DNA from: CADEGL01 sp050180485
GTDB taxonomy: Bacteria > Pseudomonadota > Alphaproteobacteria > CADEGL01
Direction of reading: 5' to 3'
DNA: 64,000 nucleotides
Assembly: GCA_050180485.1 (NCBI GenBank)
Contig: JBFXED010000003.1
Coordinates: 1 to 64,000 of the forward strand
The notes under the pieces were generated by a model. It saw only the letters and a list, made by a program, of their open reading frames with translations, was not told where the DNA came from and searched no databases. Positions 43,657 through 52,471 of the stretch are shown piece after piece. The first letter of the stretch is position 1, and every line of letters starts with the position of its first letter. The translations under genes were made by a program, and so were the position numbers.

Positions 43657-44153
43657 TGGCATCCGATTATTTCCGTGTATTCGCGCGCTATAACCGCTGG
43701 GCCAACACACGGCTATACGACGCTTGCGCCCAGCTTTCCGACGCGGACCGGCGCCAGGACCGCAAGGCGTTCTTCGGTTCTGTCCACAACACGCTCAACC
43801 ATCTTTTGGTCGGTGACCGGATCTGGATGGGCCGCTTCACGGGTACGGATTCCGGGATCAAAGCGCTGAACCAAATTCTGTTCGACGACTTCGCCGCGTT
43901 GCGTCGCGCGCGCGAGATGGAGGACGACCGCATCCAGGTTTATGTGGAAGGCTGCGACGAAGCCAAGCTGGCCGCCGCGCTCGATTTCAAGAGCATGGAT
44001 GGCACCGCATCCTCCATGCCGCTCGCCCAAGTGCTTGGGCATTTCTTCAATCACCAGACCCATCATCGTGGCCAGGTCCACGCCATGCTGAGCCAGGCTG
44101 GAGTGGCCGCGCCGTCACTCGATCTGATCGCCTTCCTGCGCGAAAAGCGCTAG
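43656..44153 (+). CDS. DinB-family protein, copy 2
   Basis: The 165-residue tandem paralogue of the preceding gene keeps the same triad (LNHLLVGDRIW, NHQTHHRGQVHAML). The two proteins share FFGS(I/V)H.TLNHLLV and DYF-type openings. ATG 43656 is preferred as the start because gggag lies 7 bases upstream; GTG 43653, in the same frame, would leave only 4 bases. The stop overlaps the convergent quinone oxidoreductase gene by 4 bp. Confidence 0.83.
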   Translation: MASDYFRVFARYNRWANTRLYDACAQLSDADRRQDRKAFFGSVHNTLNHLLVGDRIWMGRFTGTDSGIKALNQILFDDFAALRRAREMEDDRIQVYVEGCDEAKLAAALDFKSMDGTASSMPLAQVLGHFFNHQTHHRGQVHAMLSQAGVAAPSLDLIAFLREKR

Positions 44154-45130
44154 CGGATCGTCAGGATTACCTTGCCGGTCGAGCGGCGCTCCAGCATGGC
44201 GGCCATGGCCTGCGGCGCCTGGTCGATCGCGAAGCGGTGCGAGATATGCGGCTTCAACTTGCCGGCCGCATACAAAGACAGAAGCTCGGCGAAGGAATCG
44301 CGCAGGACTTGCGGATTGCGCTGGCGATAGGCGCCCCAGAACAGGCCCATCACCGTCGTGTTCTTGACCAACAGCAGATTGGCCGGCGCCTGCGGGATGC
44401 GGCCTGCGGCGAAACCGACGACGATCAGCCGTCCTTCCCAGGCCAGGCAGCGCAAGGATGTGTCGAAGACATCGCCGCCGACCGGGTCGTAGATGACGTC
44501 GACGCCCTTGTCGCCCGCGATCTCCTTCACCCGCGCGCGCAGATCCTCCGCCACGTAGTCGATCAGATGGTCGGCACCATGCGCCTTGGCGATGGCCAGC
44601 TTGTCCGTGCCGCGCGCCGTCGCGATCACCACCGCACCCATGGCCTTGCCGATCTCGACCGCGGTCAAACCGACGCCGCCCGCCGCGCCATGGACCATCA
44701 GCGTCTCGCCGCGCTTGAGCGCCGCGCGGCGCTCTAATCCGACATGGGAGGTGCCGTAGGCCACGGGAAAGGACGCAGCTGTGTCGAAATCCATCGCGTC
44801 GGGAATCGCATAGACCTCGTTGGCGTCGGTCACGACTTCCTCGGCGAAGGCGCCGAAGCTGGTGGTCGCCATGACGCGGTCACCCTTCTTCACATGCGTG
44901 ACGTTCGCGCCTGTCTCCAGCACCACACCGCCACATTCGAGGCCGGGCGAGAAGGGCAGGGCCGGCTTCTCCTGATATTTGCCGGCGACGACCAGCGTGT
45001 CGGCGAAATTAAGGCCCGCCGCGTGGACTTCGATGCGCACACTGTTGGGACCTTTCAGGGTGGGCGCTGGAACGTCTCCGACCACCAGCCCTTCATGGCC
45101 CGTCGCTTCCTTGCACAGCACCGCGCGCAT
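44150..45130 (-). CDS. Zinc-independent MDR quinone oxidoreductase (Qor-like)
   Basis: The 326-residue medium-chain dehydrogenase/reductase lacks zinc ligands. The catalytic half has HAAGLNFADTLVVAGKYQEKPALPFSPGLECGG, and the Rossmann domain has LMVHGAAGGVGLTAVEIG with VDVIYDPVGGDVFD. This is the NADPH:quinone oxidoreductase branch, which reduces quinones or activated enoyl-type C=C bonds. The ATG at 45130 has ggaga 6 bases upstream. An in-frame upstream extension runs through the asparaginase gene and is not used. It follows that gene after 11 bp and is probably co-transcribed. Confidence 0.88.
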   Translation of the reverse strand: MRAVLCKEATGHEGLVVGDVPAPTLKGPNSVRIEVHAAGLNFADTLVVAGKYQEKPALPFSPGLECGGVVLETGANVTHVKKGDRVMATTSFGAFAEEVVTDANEVYAIPDAMDFDTAASFPVAYGTSHVGLERRAALKRGETLMVHGAAGGVGLTAVEIGKAMGAVVIATARGTDKLAIAKAHGADHLIDYVAEDLRARVKEIAGDKGVDVIYDPVGGDVFDTSLRCLAWEGRLIVVGFAAGRIPQAPANLLLVKNTTVMGLFWGAYRQRNPQVLRDSFAELLSLYAAGKLKPHISHRFAIDQAPQAMAAMLERRSTGKVILTIR

Positions 45131-45141
45131 CGGATTCTCCG

Positions 45142-46158
45142 TCAGGGTTTGCTTAGCAAGGCTGGCGCGGCCGTCAGGCTGCCCACCGGCGTCCCGCTCC
45201 AATTCCGCAATTCGGTTTGCGCGTAGGCCGCCAGCGCCGTATCCGCCGCACCTTTGGTCGCACCGAAGCGGCGCAGCAGCGTGGCGGTCGCGCATTCGGA
45301 GGCACGTGTCGCACCGTCGTCGATCTTGAGGGCGATGCCGAGGCCCTGTTGGGGCAGCGAAGCGGCGAAGACGCCCTCGGCGCCCGTCTTGACCAGGATG
45401 GTTCCGCCCGCGGCTTCCATGATCTTGGTGCAGAAGCGTCCGATGCCGGCGATCATGAACGGGTGTGCCGCGACCGCGCGGCGGATGCGCAGCACGGCCT
45501 CGCGACGCGTGGGCGCCAAGACGTCCGGCGCCGCGATGCGCGCCATCGCGCGCGCGAGGCCCGCCAGCGACATGGCCACGGTCGGGATGCCGCAGCCGTC
45601 GGTACCCATGGGCGCGCGGCCTAGATCCTCGCCCGCCATCTCGCCCATGATGGCGCGGGTGCGGCGCTGCACGGAATGGTCCGCGTCCGAATAGCCGCGC
45701 GTCGCATCGCCCGTGGCCAAAGCGGTCGCCAGCATGCCCGCATGCTTGCCCGAGCAATTGTTGTGAAGCCGTGTCGGTGCCTCGCCCTTGCAGGCCAAGG
45801 CCAGTGCCGCGTCCGCGCCGCTCGGGACATGCGCGCCGCATTCCAGATCGTCACCGGACAGCCCAATTCGCGCGAGCCACGCGCCCACGGCCGCGACATG
45901 TTCGGGCGAGCCGTTATGCGAGGCGCAGGACAAGGCCAGCTCGGCCTCGCTGAGCGCGAATTTATCGGCGGCGCCCGTCTCGACCAAAGCGATGGCCTGC
46001 AGCGGCTTGACAGCTGAACGGGGATAGACCGGCCGCGCCGTGTCGCCCCAGGCGGCAACGGTCTTACCCTGCGCGTCGCACACGATGGCCGCGCCGCGGT
46101 GAGCGGATTCCACCAGGGAGCCGCGGCGTACCTCGACCAGGATGGGATTTTCGGCCAT
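45142..46158 (-). CDS. L-asparaginase II family protein
   Basis: The 338-residue member of the PF06089-type asparaginase II family has ENPILVEVRRGSLVESAHRGAAIV, YPRSAVKPLQA, LSCASHNGSPEHV, LHNNCSGKHAGML and GTDGCGIPT. These blocks are the family core, which differs from classical ansA/ansB. It hydrolyses asparagine or a related amide to the acid plus ammonia. Start: MAENPI at 46158 matches the conserved family opening. In-frame ATGs at 46170 and 46212 would add only weakly supported residues. The divergent SpoU gene begins 65 bp away. Confidence 0.85.
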   Translation of the reverse strand: MAENPILVEVRRGSLVESAHRGAAIVCDAQGKTVAAWGDTARPVYPRSAVKPLQAIALVETGAADKFALSEAELALSCASHNGSPEHVAAVGAWLARIGLSGDDLECGAHVPSGADAALALACKGEAPTRLHNNCSGKHAGMLATALATGDATRGYSDADHSVQRRTRAIMGEMAGEDLGRAPMGTDGCGIPTVAMSLAGLARAMARIAAPDVLAPTRREAVLRIRRAVAAHPFMIAGIGRFCTKIMEAAGGTILVKTGAEGVFAASLPQQGLGIALKIDDGATRASECATATLLRRFGATKGAADTALAAYAQTELRNWSGTPVGSLTAAPALLSKP

Positions 46159-46223
46159 GAAATTCCGCATAAATGGGTGAAGCACCTTGCCTTGCGGGAT
46201 GGAGGGGTGCAAGTTCGCCCGCC

Positions 46224-46781
46224 ATGCGCGGCTATTTCGGCATCGGCGTCGACGGCATCTCCAAGCAGATGAACATCGGCAGTGTGTTCCGCACGGCCCA
46301 TGCCTTCGGTGCGAGTTTCGTGTTCACGGTTGGCGCCGTCTATGAGGCCGACCAGGGAAACCTGGCCGACACCTCGGACACGCCGCGCAACCTGCCCCTC
46401 TATGAGTTCGATTCGGTTGAGGATCTGCGCCTGCCGACCGATTGCGACCTGGTCGGCATCGAGCTGATGGACGAGGCTGTTGATCTGCCCAGCTTCCGCC
46501 ATCCGCGCTGCGCGGCCTATGTGCTGGGGCCGGAGCGGGGAGCGCTGTCGCCGGAATTGGTGGCGCGCTGCGCCCATGTGGTCAAAATTCCGACGAAATT
46601 CTCGATCAACCTGGCCCTTGCCGGGGCGTTGGTCATGTACGATCGGCTGCTTTCCTCCGGTCGCTTCGGCGCCCGGCCAGTGGCGGCGGGAGGGCCCGTC
46701 GAGGCACCGCCTTTGCATCAGTTCGGCCCGCCCGTGATTCGCCGCCTGAAGAAAGAGACCAGAGGATCCAAGAAGGCATGA
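46224..46781 (+). CDS. SpoU/TrmH-family RNA 2'-O-methyltransferase
   Basis: The 185-residue SPOUT methyltransferase has motif 1 MNIGSVFRTAHAFGA, motif 2 VLGPERGALSPELVARC and motif 3 IPTKFSINLALAGALVMYDRL, which together form the trefoil-knot cofactor site. The C-terminal lobe ends in a Lys/Arg-rich patch. It methylates a ribose in tRNA or rRNA; the target is uncertain, though TrmL-like enzymes of this size act on tRNA position 34. The ATG at 46224 starts the conserved RGYFGIGVDGI. The stop overlaps the next ATG (ATGA). Confidence 0.85.
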   Translation: MRGYFGIGVDGISKQMNIGSVFRTAHAFGASFVFTVGAVYEADQGNLADTSDTPRNLPLYEFDSVEDLRLPTDCDLVGIELMDEAVDLPSFRHPRCAAYVLGPERGALSPELVARCAHVVKIPTKFSINLALAGALVMYDRLLSSGRFGARPVAAGGPVEAPPLHQFGPPVIRRLKKETRGSKKA

Positions 46782-47359
46782 GACCGTTCCTGATCGCCGC
46801 CGTTGCAACCCTCGCCCTGTTTCCCGCCGCCGCGTTCGCGCAAGGACAGAAACCCGCCGCGCAAAAGCCGGCTGCCGCCGCCCAGAAGCCGGCTGAAAAG
46901 GCACCCGAAAAGAAGGACGCTCATATCGGCCATTACGGCGACTGGGACGTGTTCGAAGGCGCCGAGGGCAAGAACAAGGTCTGCTACATGGCCACCATCG
47001 CCAAGGAAACCAAAGGCGGCGGCACGCGCAAGGACAAGTCCTACGTCATGGTCATGCACCGCCCAGCGGCCAAGAATTTGGGCGTGGTCAGCGTGACCTC
47101 CGGCTATGCCTTCAAGGACAAGAGCGAGCCCGTGGCCGAGATCGGTGGCGAGAAGCTCTCGCTTTACACCAGCGCCAAGACGCCCGATACGGCCTGGGCC
47201 TTCGAGGACGCCAAAGTGGTCCAGGCCATGCTCAAGGGCCAGACGATGGTGGTGAAAGGCACCCCGGCCAAGGGTGATGCGGCCACCGATACCTATTCCC
47301 TGAATGGCGTCAGCAAGGCCTACCAGGAGATGAACAAGGCCTGCGGCGTCAAGTCGTAG
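46778..47359 (+). CDS. Invasion-associated locus B (IalB)-family periplasmic protein
   Basis: The 193-residue protein has a signal peptide (MRPFLIAAVATLALFPAAAFA, cleavage near residue 21) followed by a Lys/Ala/Pro-rich linker of about 25 residues. The IalB domain begins at IGHYGDWDVFEG, with CYMATIAKE, SYVMVMHRP and the closing NGVSKAYQEMNKACGVKS. Two Cys may form a disulfide. The family, named from Bartonella, is common in free-living alphaproteobacteria and contributes to envelope or host interaction. It overlaps the SpoU gene by 4 bp and so is translationally coupled to it. Confidence 0.88.
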   Translation: MRPFLIAAVATLALFPAAAFAQGQKPAAQKPAAAAQKPAEKAPEKKDAHIGHYGDWDVFEGAEGKNKVCYMATIAKETKGGGTRKDKSYVMVMHRPAAKNLGVVSVTSGYAFKDKSEPVAEIGGEKLSLYTSAKTPDTAWAFEDAKVVQAMLKGQTMVVKGTPAKGDAATDTYSLNGVSKAYQEMNKACGVKS

Positions 47360-47395
47360 TTTGCCGTCGCGCCATCCCGGGCCTATATCTGGCCC

Positions 47396-48520
47396 ATGGC
47401 GCAAGCGCTTTCCCCGGACGACGGCCGCAAGAACCTGATCGGCCTGTCGCGCGACGAGCTGGCCGGGGAGATCGAATCCCTGGGCGAGAAGCGGTTCCGC
47501 GCGCGCCAGCTCTGGCACGAAATCTATGCACGCGGCGAAACCGACTTCGAGCGCATGACCACGCTGTCGAAGCCGTTCCGCTCGTCCTTGGCCGAACGCT
47601 ATCGGGTCTCGCGCCCCGCCGTGTCGCAGCACCAGATTTCCAACGACGGCACCCAGAAATGGCTCTTGGGTCTGGATGACCGCAACCAGATCGAGACCGT
47701 GCACATTCCTGAGACGGACCGCGGCACGCTTTGCGTCTCATCCCAAGTCGGCTGCACGCTGACCTGCAAGTTCTGTCACACGGGCACGCAGCGTCTGGTC
47801 CGCAACCTGGGGCCGGGCGAGATCGTGGGGCAGGTGATGCTGGCGCGCGACGCGTTCGGCGAATGGCCCGCGCCGCTCGGCGGCCGCAAGCTCACCAACA
47901 TCGTCATGATGGGCATGGGCGAGCCGCTCTATAACTACGAGAACGTCTCCAAGGCGCTGTGCGTGGTGATGGACAACGAAGGCATCGCCATCTCCAAGCG
48001 CAAGATCACGCTCTCGACCTCGGGCGTCGTGCCCATGATCGAGCAATGCGGGCGCGAGCTTGGCGTCATGCTGGCGATCTCGCTGCACGCCGTGCGCGAC
48101 GAGTTGCGCGACGTGCTGGTGCCGCTCAACAAGAAATATCCGATCAGGGAGTTGCTCGCGGCCTGCCGCAAGTATCCGCCGCTCAAGAACGCGCGCCGTA
48201 TCACCTTCGAGTACGTGATGCTGAAGGGGGTGAACGATTCACCCGCCGACGCGCGCGAGCTGGTGCGCCTTATCTCCGGGATTCCGGCCAAGGTGAACCT
48301 GATTCCGTTCAACCCTTGGCCCGGCACCTCATATGAATGCTCGTCGCCCGAGACGATCGAACGCTTCGCCCAGATCGTCATGGCCGCGGGTTACCCCTCG
48401 CCCGTGCGCACCCCGCGCGGCCAAGACATCCTGGCGGCTTGCGGCCAGTTGAAGAGCGCGTCGGAAAAGCTGCGCGCCAGCCAGCGCGGCGTCGCAGCGC
48501 AGCAAGCGGGTGCAGCCTAG
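47396..48520 (+). CDS. rlmN: RlmN, dual-specificity 23S rRNA A2503 / tRNA A37 C2-methyltransferase
   Basis: The 374-residue radical-SAM methyltransferase has cluster ligands Cys120, Cys124 and Cys127 (GCTLTCKFCHTG), the SAM loop MGMGEPLYNYENV and the methyl-accepting Cys349 in QDILAACGQLK. HIPETDRGTLCVSSQVG precedes the cluster as in all RlmN. It methylates adenine 2503 of 23S rRNA (and A37 of some tRNAs), tuning decoding. The 36-bp spacer after the IalB gene has no obvious terminator. It is a near-universal housekeeping gene and well conserved here. Confidence 0.95.
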   Translation: MAQALSPDDGRKNLIGLSRDELAGEIESLGEKRFRARQLWHEIYARGETDFERMTTLSKPFRSSLAERYRVSRPAVSQHQISNDGTQKWLLGLDDRNQIETVHIPETDRGTLCVSSQVGCTLTCKFCHTGTQRLVRNLGPGEIVGQVMLARDAFGEWPAPLGGRKLTNIVMMGMGEPLYNYENVSKALCVVMDNEGIAISKRKITLSTSGVVPMIEQCGRELGVMLAISLHAVRDELRDVLVPLNKKYPIRELLAACRKYPPLKNARRITFEYVMLKGVNDSPADARELVRLISGIPAKVNLIPFNPWPGTSYECSSPETIERFAQIVMAAGYPSPVRTPRGQDILAACGQLKSASEKLRASQRGVAAQQAGAA

Positions 48521-48605
48521 CGCACGCTTTTTGGAAGACCCGTCTTCTTGACTTCGTTGCCGAGAAGCTCGGACACTTGTGAGTGCGCAATCGGGGGAGA
48601 GCGCA

Positions 48606-49511
48606 ATGACGGATCGAGGGGGCGCGCCAGCACCGGAAGGCTTGGCAAAGCTGCCGGTCGGGCCGGCGGTGATACAAAGCTTCGATCTTGTTTGGATGAA
48701 TCGCCGATCGCTTGCCCCATGGCTTGCGGCGGCCGTGGCGCTCTATGCGGTGTCGTCAGCTATTTTTTTCTATGGCGGCACAGCGGACTTTACCGATGTG
48801 CCGTTGGTTGTTCGGTATGTTCTGCTGGGTACCGGAATTTTCGGATTTATCGCCGTCGCAGGATGTCTGCTTGTCGCGATCATCATCGCGCATCGGTGCG
48901 TGTTGCTCGCTGATGAAAAGCTTCTGAAGCATGGTCGACCGTCATGGCGAGTGATCGTCCGTTATGGCGGACATGCAATACTCATCATGTTACTTCCATC
49001 GCTATGCGCCGCATTTGCGGCGGTCTTCTGGTTTTCCCTCGTTGGAAATGTCGTTGCGGGTCACCCCGTCTTCTCCGGTGTTGCGCTCATCATCTACTTC
49101 CTGGCAGTAGTCTGGGCGGCTATCTGGATCGTCGCACACCTCTGTCTCGTGCTTCCGGCTAAAGCCTCGGATGTGCCCGGGTTCGGTTTGGGGAACGCTT
49201 GGCGCGCTGCGAAAGGGAATGCCCTGCGCATGGCGGTGGGAGGTTTTCTCGTCTCCTTGCCGTTTATGCCTTGGTTTTTCGAGATAACGAGAAAGGTGCA
49301 GGGGGTTCAAACGGTGCGAACCGAATATGTTTTTCGAGGCGTACTTGGCGAACCCCTTGCGCGCCTTGGCATGCCAGACCTCAGCTTGTCGATTCTGAGC
49401 TTCAGCATCGACGCCGTCGCGATTGTGTGTGTTGCTGCATTTCTTTCTCACGCCTTTCAGGTTTTGCGCCATAACAACCTTCCTGAATTGGCGAACCCCG
49501 AAGCAGAGTAA
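48606..49511 (+). CDS. Multi-pass membrane protein of unknown function, copy 1
   Basis: The 301-residue protein has about six membrane-spanning segments, with VLPAKASDVPGFGLGNAWRAAKGNALRMAVGGF as a loop shared in pattern with the following gene (VLPAKAVDEKGFGFVSALRLTRGNFWRIAAASL). It shows no enzyme or transporter motif. The ATG at 48606 has ggggag 6-7 bases upstream; an in-frame GTG lies at 48579. Codon use in this gene is clearly less GC-rich than in its neighbours (many TTT, TAT, AAT, TCG/TCA codons), unlike its paralogue. This may reflect transfer or recombination. Confidence 0.7.
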   Translation: MTDRGGAPAPEGLAKLPVGPAVIQSFDLVWMNRRSLAPWLAAAVALYAVSSAIFFYGGTADFTDVPLVVRYVLLGTGIFGFIAVAGCLLVAIIIAHRCVLLADEKLLKHGRPSWRVIVRYGGHAILIMLLPSLCAAFAAVFWFSLVGNVVAGHPVFSGVALIIYFLAVVWAAIWIVAHLCLVLPAKASDVPGFGLGNAWRAAKGNALRMAVGGFLVSLPFMPWFFEITRKVQGVQTVRTEYVFRGVLGEPLARLGMPDLSLSILSFSIDAVAIVCVAAFLSHAFQVLRHNNLPELANPEAE

Positions 49512-49524
49512 TTTTGGAGGACGG

Positions 49525-50385
49525 ATGTCAGGAACAACTGGCGCGTTGATCCGCCACCCACCCATCAATGTGGGCGCCGTCGTGCGCCGCAGCTACCGGC
49601 ACGTGGCCGAGGATTTCTTGCCGCTCCTGGCCGTCAGCCTGTCCGCCGCGCTGGTCCTCGGCGTCGCGGAGCTTGTCCTGACCGGTGCGGCCTACGCGCT
49701 TTTCGGCGACGATCCCAAGCCCGCCGACTTCAGCTCCGGCTACGGCCTGATCCTTTCCGTGGCGGCCTTCGGTATCGGGGTGCTGCGCTATCTGCTCATG
49801 GTGGCGGTCGCCGTCCATTGGCATCGCTCCATCCTGGTCGCGGAGCATTCCTGGCGGAATATGGCGATCGGCCTGCGCGAAGGGCGCTATCTGGTCTGGC
49901 TGTTCGCCTGGTTCGTCGCGTTCGCAGTGGTGATAATCCTAGTCTACTCTACCCTGGGCTATCTGGGCTCGGATTTCCGGATCAGCGATTGGCTCGGCGA
50001 CCGGCCGGGAGCCTCGCTGGTGCAGCTTCTGATCGCCGTGGCGGTTTACGCGGTGCTGGTCGCGCCATTCTATGTCGCGGCGCTGGTGCTGCCGGCCAAG
50101 GCGGTGGACGAGAAAGGGTTCGGCTTTGTCTCGGCGCTTCGTCTCACGCGCGGTAATTTCTGGCGCATCGCCGCCGCCAGCCTGTTCTTCAAGCCGCCGA
50201 TCATCGTTCTGATTCTCTTCACCTTCGGCGTTGCGCATCTCATCCCCGAGGGCGGTGCGGTCGTCCGTTTCTTCCTCTCCGTCGCGGTGGACACGGCCAC
50301 CTTCGTCTGGATCTGCCTGGAGGCGGGCTTCCTTTCCTTTGTTTACCAGGCGTTACGGGATAATGCGGTGCCGGCCGAACGATAG
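49525..50385 (+). CDS. Multi-pass membrane protein of unknown function, copy 2
   Basis: The 286-residue protein has six or seven hydrophobic helices and belongs to the same family as the gene 13 bp upstream. The shared region is VLPAKAVDEKGFGFVSALRLTRGNFWRI. Its composition is GC-rich like the rest of the region. ttggagg lies 4-5 bases before the ATG at 49525. The two proteins may form one complex. No function can be inferred. Confidence 0.7.
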   Translation: MSGTTGALIRHPPINVGAVVRRSYRHVAEDFLPLLAVSLSAALVLGVAELVLTGAAYALFGDDPKPADFSSGYGLILSVAAFGIGVLRYLLMVAVAVHWHRSILVAEHSWRNMAIGLREGRYLVWLFAWFVAFAVVIILVYSTLGYLGSDFRISDWLGDRPGASLVQLLIAVAVYAVLVAPFYVAALVLPAKAVDEKGFGFVSALRLTRGNFWRIAAASLFFKPPIIVLILFTFGVAHLIPEGGAVVRFFLSVAVDTATFVWICLEAGFLSFVYQALRDNAVPAER

Positions 50386-50460
50386 CCCCGCCCCCTTGCC
50401 GGGCGGGCCGCCCTGGCTATACTCCGCCGCCATCCGGACACCCCCTATTTAGGTGCGTCA

Positions 50461-51669
50461 ATGAAGGGCGACGTGAAGAAGGTCGTGCTGGCCTACTCGG
50501 GCGGGCTCGACACCTCGATCATTCTGCGCTGGCTGCAGGAGCAATACGGCTGCGAGGTCGTGACCTTCACGGCCGACATTGGCCAGGGCGAGGAGCTGGA
50601 GCCCGCGCGCAAGAAAGCGCAGCAGATGGGCGTCAAGGAGATCTTCGTGGACGATCTGCGCGAGGAGTTCGTGCGCGATTTCGTCTTCCCGATGTTCCGC
50701 GCGGGTGCCCTGTACGAAGGCGTCTATCTGCTCGGCACCTCCATCGCACGGCCGCTCATCGCCAAGCGCCAGATCGAGATCGCGGAAGCGACCGGCGCCG
50801 ATGCCGTCGCCCATGGCGCGACCGGCAAGGGCAACGACCAGGTGCGGTTTGAGCTGACCTACTATGCGCTCAAGCCCGACATCCGCATCATCGCGCCCTG
50901 GCGCGAGTGGGACCTGCATTCGCGCACCGATCTGGTCGCGTATGCCGAGAAGCATCAGATCCCGATCCCGCGCGACAAGCGCGGCGAGCCGCCCTATTCG
51001 ACCGACGCCAACCTCTTGCACATCTCCTACGAGGGCAAGGCGCTGGAGGATCCGTGGATTGAGCCGGACGCCGACATGTACACGCGTTCGGTTGCCCCCG
51101 AAGAAGCGCCGGACAAGCCGGCCTATGTCGAGATTGTGTTCGAGCAGGGCAACGCCGTCGCGGTGGACGGGCAGAAGCTTTCGCCCGCGAAATTGCTCGA
51201 GCGGCTGAACGCGCTGGGCGGCGCTCACGGTGTCGGTCGCGTCGATCTGGTGGAGAACCGGTTCGTCGGCATGAAGTCGCGCGGCATCTATGAGACGCCG
51301 GGCGGCACCATCTTGTTCGCCGCGCACCGCGCGATGGAAAGCATCACGCTCGACCGCGAGGCCATGCACCTGCGCGACGAACTGATGCCGCGCTACGCCA
51401 AGCTGGTCTATAACGGCTTTTGGTTCGCGCCCGAGCGCGAGATGATCCAAGCGCTGGTGGACAAGAGTCAAGAGAAGGTGAACGGCACGGTGCGCATGAA
51501 GCTGTACAAGGGCACGGCGTCCGTCGCGGGCCGCAAGTCATCCAACAGCCTCTACTCGCTGGCCCACGTCACCTTCGAGAAGGACTCGGTCTACAACCAG
51601 CGCGACGCTGAAGGCTTCATCAAGTTGAACGCGCTGCGCCTGCGCCTGCGGAAGCTGGCCGGGAAGTAA
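50461..51669 (+). CDS. argG: Argininosuccinate synthase
   Basis: The 402-residue enzyme of arginine synthesis has the ATP pyrophosphatase P-loop AYSGGLDTS (residues 11-19), FTADIGQGEE, ATGKGNDQVRFE, APWREWDLHSR and the citrulline-binding segments. It condenses citrulline and aspartate with ATP. argH is not in the window, as is common when arg genes are dispersed. The 75-bp spacer from the preceding membrane gene holds no clear promoter. Confidence 0.97.
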   Translation: MKGDVKKVVLAYSGGLDTSIILRWLQEQYGCEVVTFTADIGQGEELEPARKKAQQMGVKEIFVDDLREEFVRDFVFPMFRAGALYEGVYLLGTSIARPLIAKRQIEIAEATGADAVAHGATGKGNDQVRFELTYYALKPDIRIIAPWREWDLHSRTDLVAYAEKHQIPIPRDKRGEPPYSTDANLLHISYEGKALEDPWIEPDADMYTRSVAPEEAPDKPAYVEIVFEQGNAVAVDGQKLSPAKLLERLNALGGAHGVGRVDLVENRFVGMKSRGIYETPGGTILFAAHRAMESITLDREAMHLRDELMPRYAKLVYNGFWFAPEREMIQALVDKSQEKVNGTVRMKLYKGTASVAGRKSSNSLYSLAHVTFEKDSVYNQRDAEGFIKLNALRLRLRKLAGK

Positions 51670-51673
51670 TCCG

Positions 51674-52363
51674 CTACGGCAATGCGCTTGGGCCCAGCAG
51701 CGGCGCATGCGCGGCCAAGGCGCCGGCATAGAGCGCCAAGCCGAGCGCGATCCGCCACCAACCGATCTCGGACAGGCGCGGCTTCGCGCGGCCCTGGATC
51801 GCGGCCACGAACGGAATGGCCGAGGTGGTGAGCGCGAACGGACCCCAGTTCGAACCCAGTGTCTCCGCCCGCCGGTGGTCCATCAGCGGCATTCCGAGCA
51901 AGGCCAGCGCGGCCAAGCCGCCGAAGAAGATCAACGAGGCTTGATCGCCGTTCGCCGCCATGTGCGACAACGCCCACAGCGCGATGGCCCACATGATGGG
52001 ATGGCGCGTCACCTTGAGGATGCCGGGTGCCGGGTCCGTCGCGTGGAAATGCTTCTCCTGCATCACGGCCATGGGATTGCGCGTCGTATAGCCGCAGACC
52101 AGCAGGATGATGGCGAAGGGCATGACGGCTAACGGGACATAGCGCAGTGCGGCCGGCGCGGGCCACAGCTCCCGGTACGGCGCCGCGGAATAGGCGGCGG
52201 CATACCAGATCAAAGCCGCGCCCGCGGCGACCGAGAATAGGGCCAGGTAGCCGCCGTCGCCCAGCAGCTTGACGAGGCCGCCGCGCAATGGCGTCGAGGG
52301 CAAAAGATGCACGCCCACGAACGCGCAGGCGGCTAAAATGAGGGCTGAGAAGCTGCCGGTCAT
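51674..52363 (-). CDS. NnrU-family integral membrane protein
   Basis: The 229-residue protein has about six membrane helices. The NnrU family words are LRYVPLAVMPFAIILLVCGYTTRNP, GILKVTRHPIMWAIALWALSHMAANGD and LGSNWGPFALTTSAIPF. NnrU was linked genetically to nitric-oxide-related gene expression in denitrifiers; homologues are widespread without denitrification genes, and none is visible here. It is convergent with argG (4-bp gap) and divergent from otsB. Confidence 0.85.
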   Translation of the reverse strand: MTGSFSALILAACAFVGVHLLPSTPLRGGLVKLLGDGGYLALFSVAAGAALIWYAAAYSAAPYRELWPAPAALRYVPLAVMPFAIILLVCGYTTRNPMAVMQEKHFHATDPAPGILKVTRHPIMWAIALWALSHMAANGDQASLIFFGGLAALALLGMPLMDHRRAETLGSNWGPFALTTSAIPFVAAIQGRAKPRLSEIGWWRIALGLALYAGALAAHAPLLGPSALP

Positions 52364-52440
52364 GGCCGATTATCTAGGGAGAAATCGAACGGGGTCCAGG
52401 GAAAGGCGTGTCCGCAATAATTCCCATTTTCGCCACATCC

Positions 52441-52467
52441 TTGTCCGCGTTTCGGGCGTTCTATAAT
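52441..52467 (+). promoter_or_regulatory. Candidate promoter for otsB
   Basis: A perfect TATAAT lies at 52462-52467, with TTGTCC at 52441-52446 and a short 15-bp spacer. A transcript would start near 52474, at or after GTG 52472. If this promoter is real, otsB is translated from an ATG at 52487 or 52496, with little or no leader. Confidence 0.45.
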
Positions 52468-52471
52468 CGCC

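Noticed and set aside
46778..46930. The Lys/Ala/Pro-rich segment of the IalB protein as a third histone-like tail
   Set aside because: It is an internal linker after a signal peptide, rich in Pro and Gln, a common periplasmic linker type rather than a basic terminal tail.
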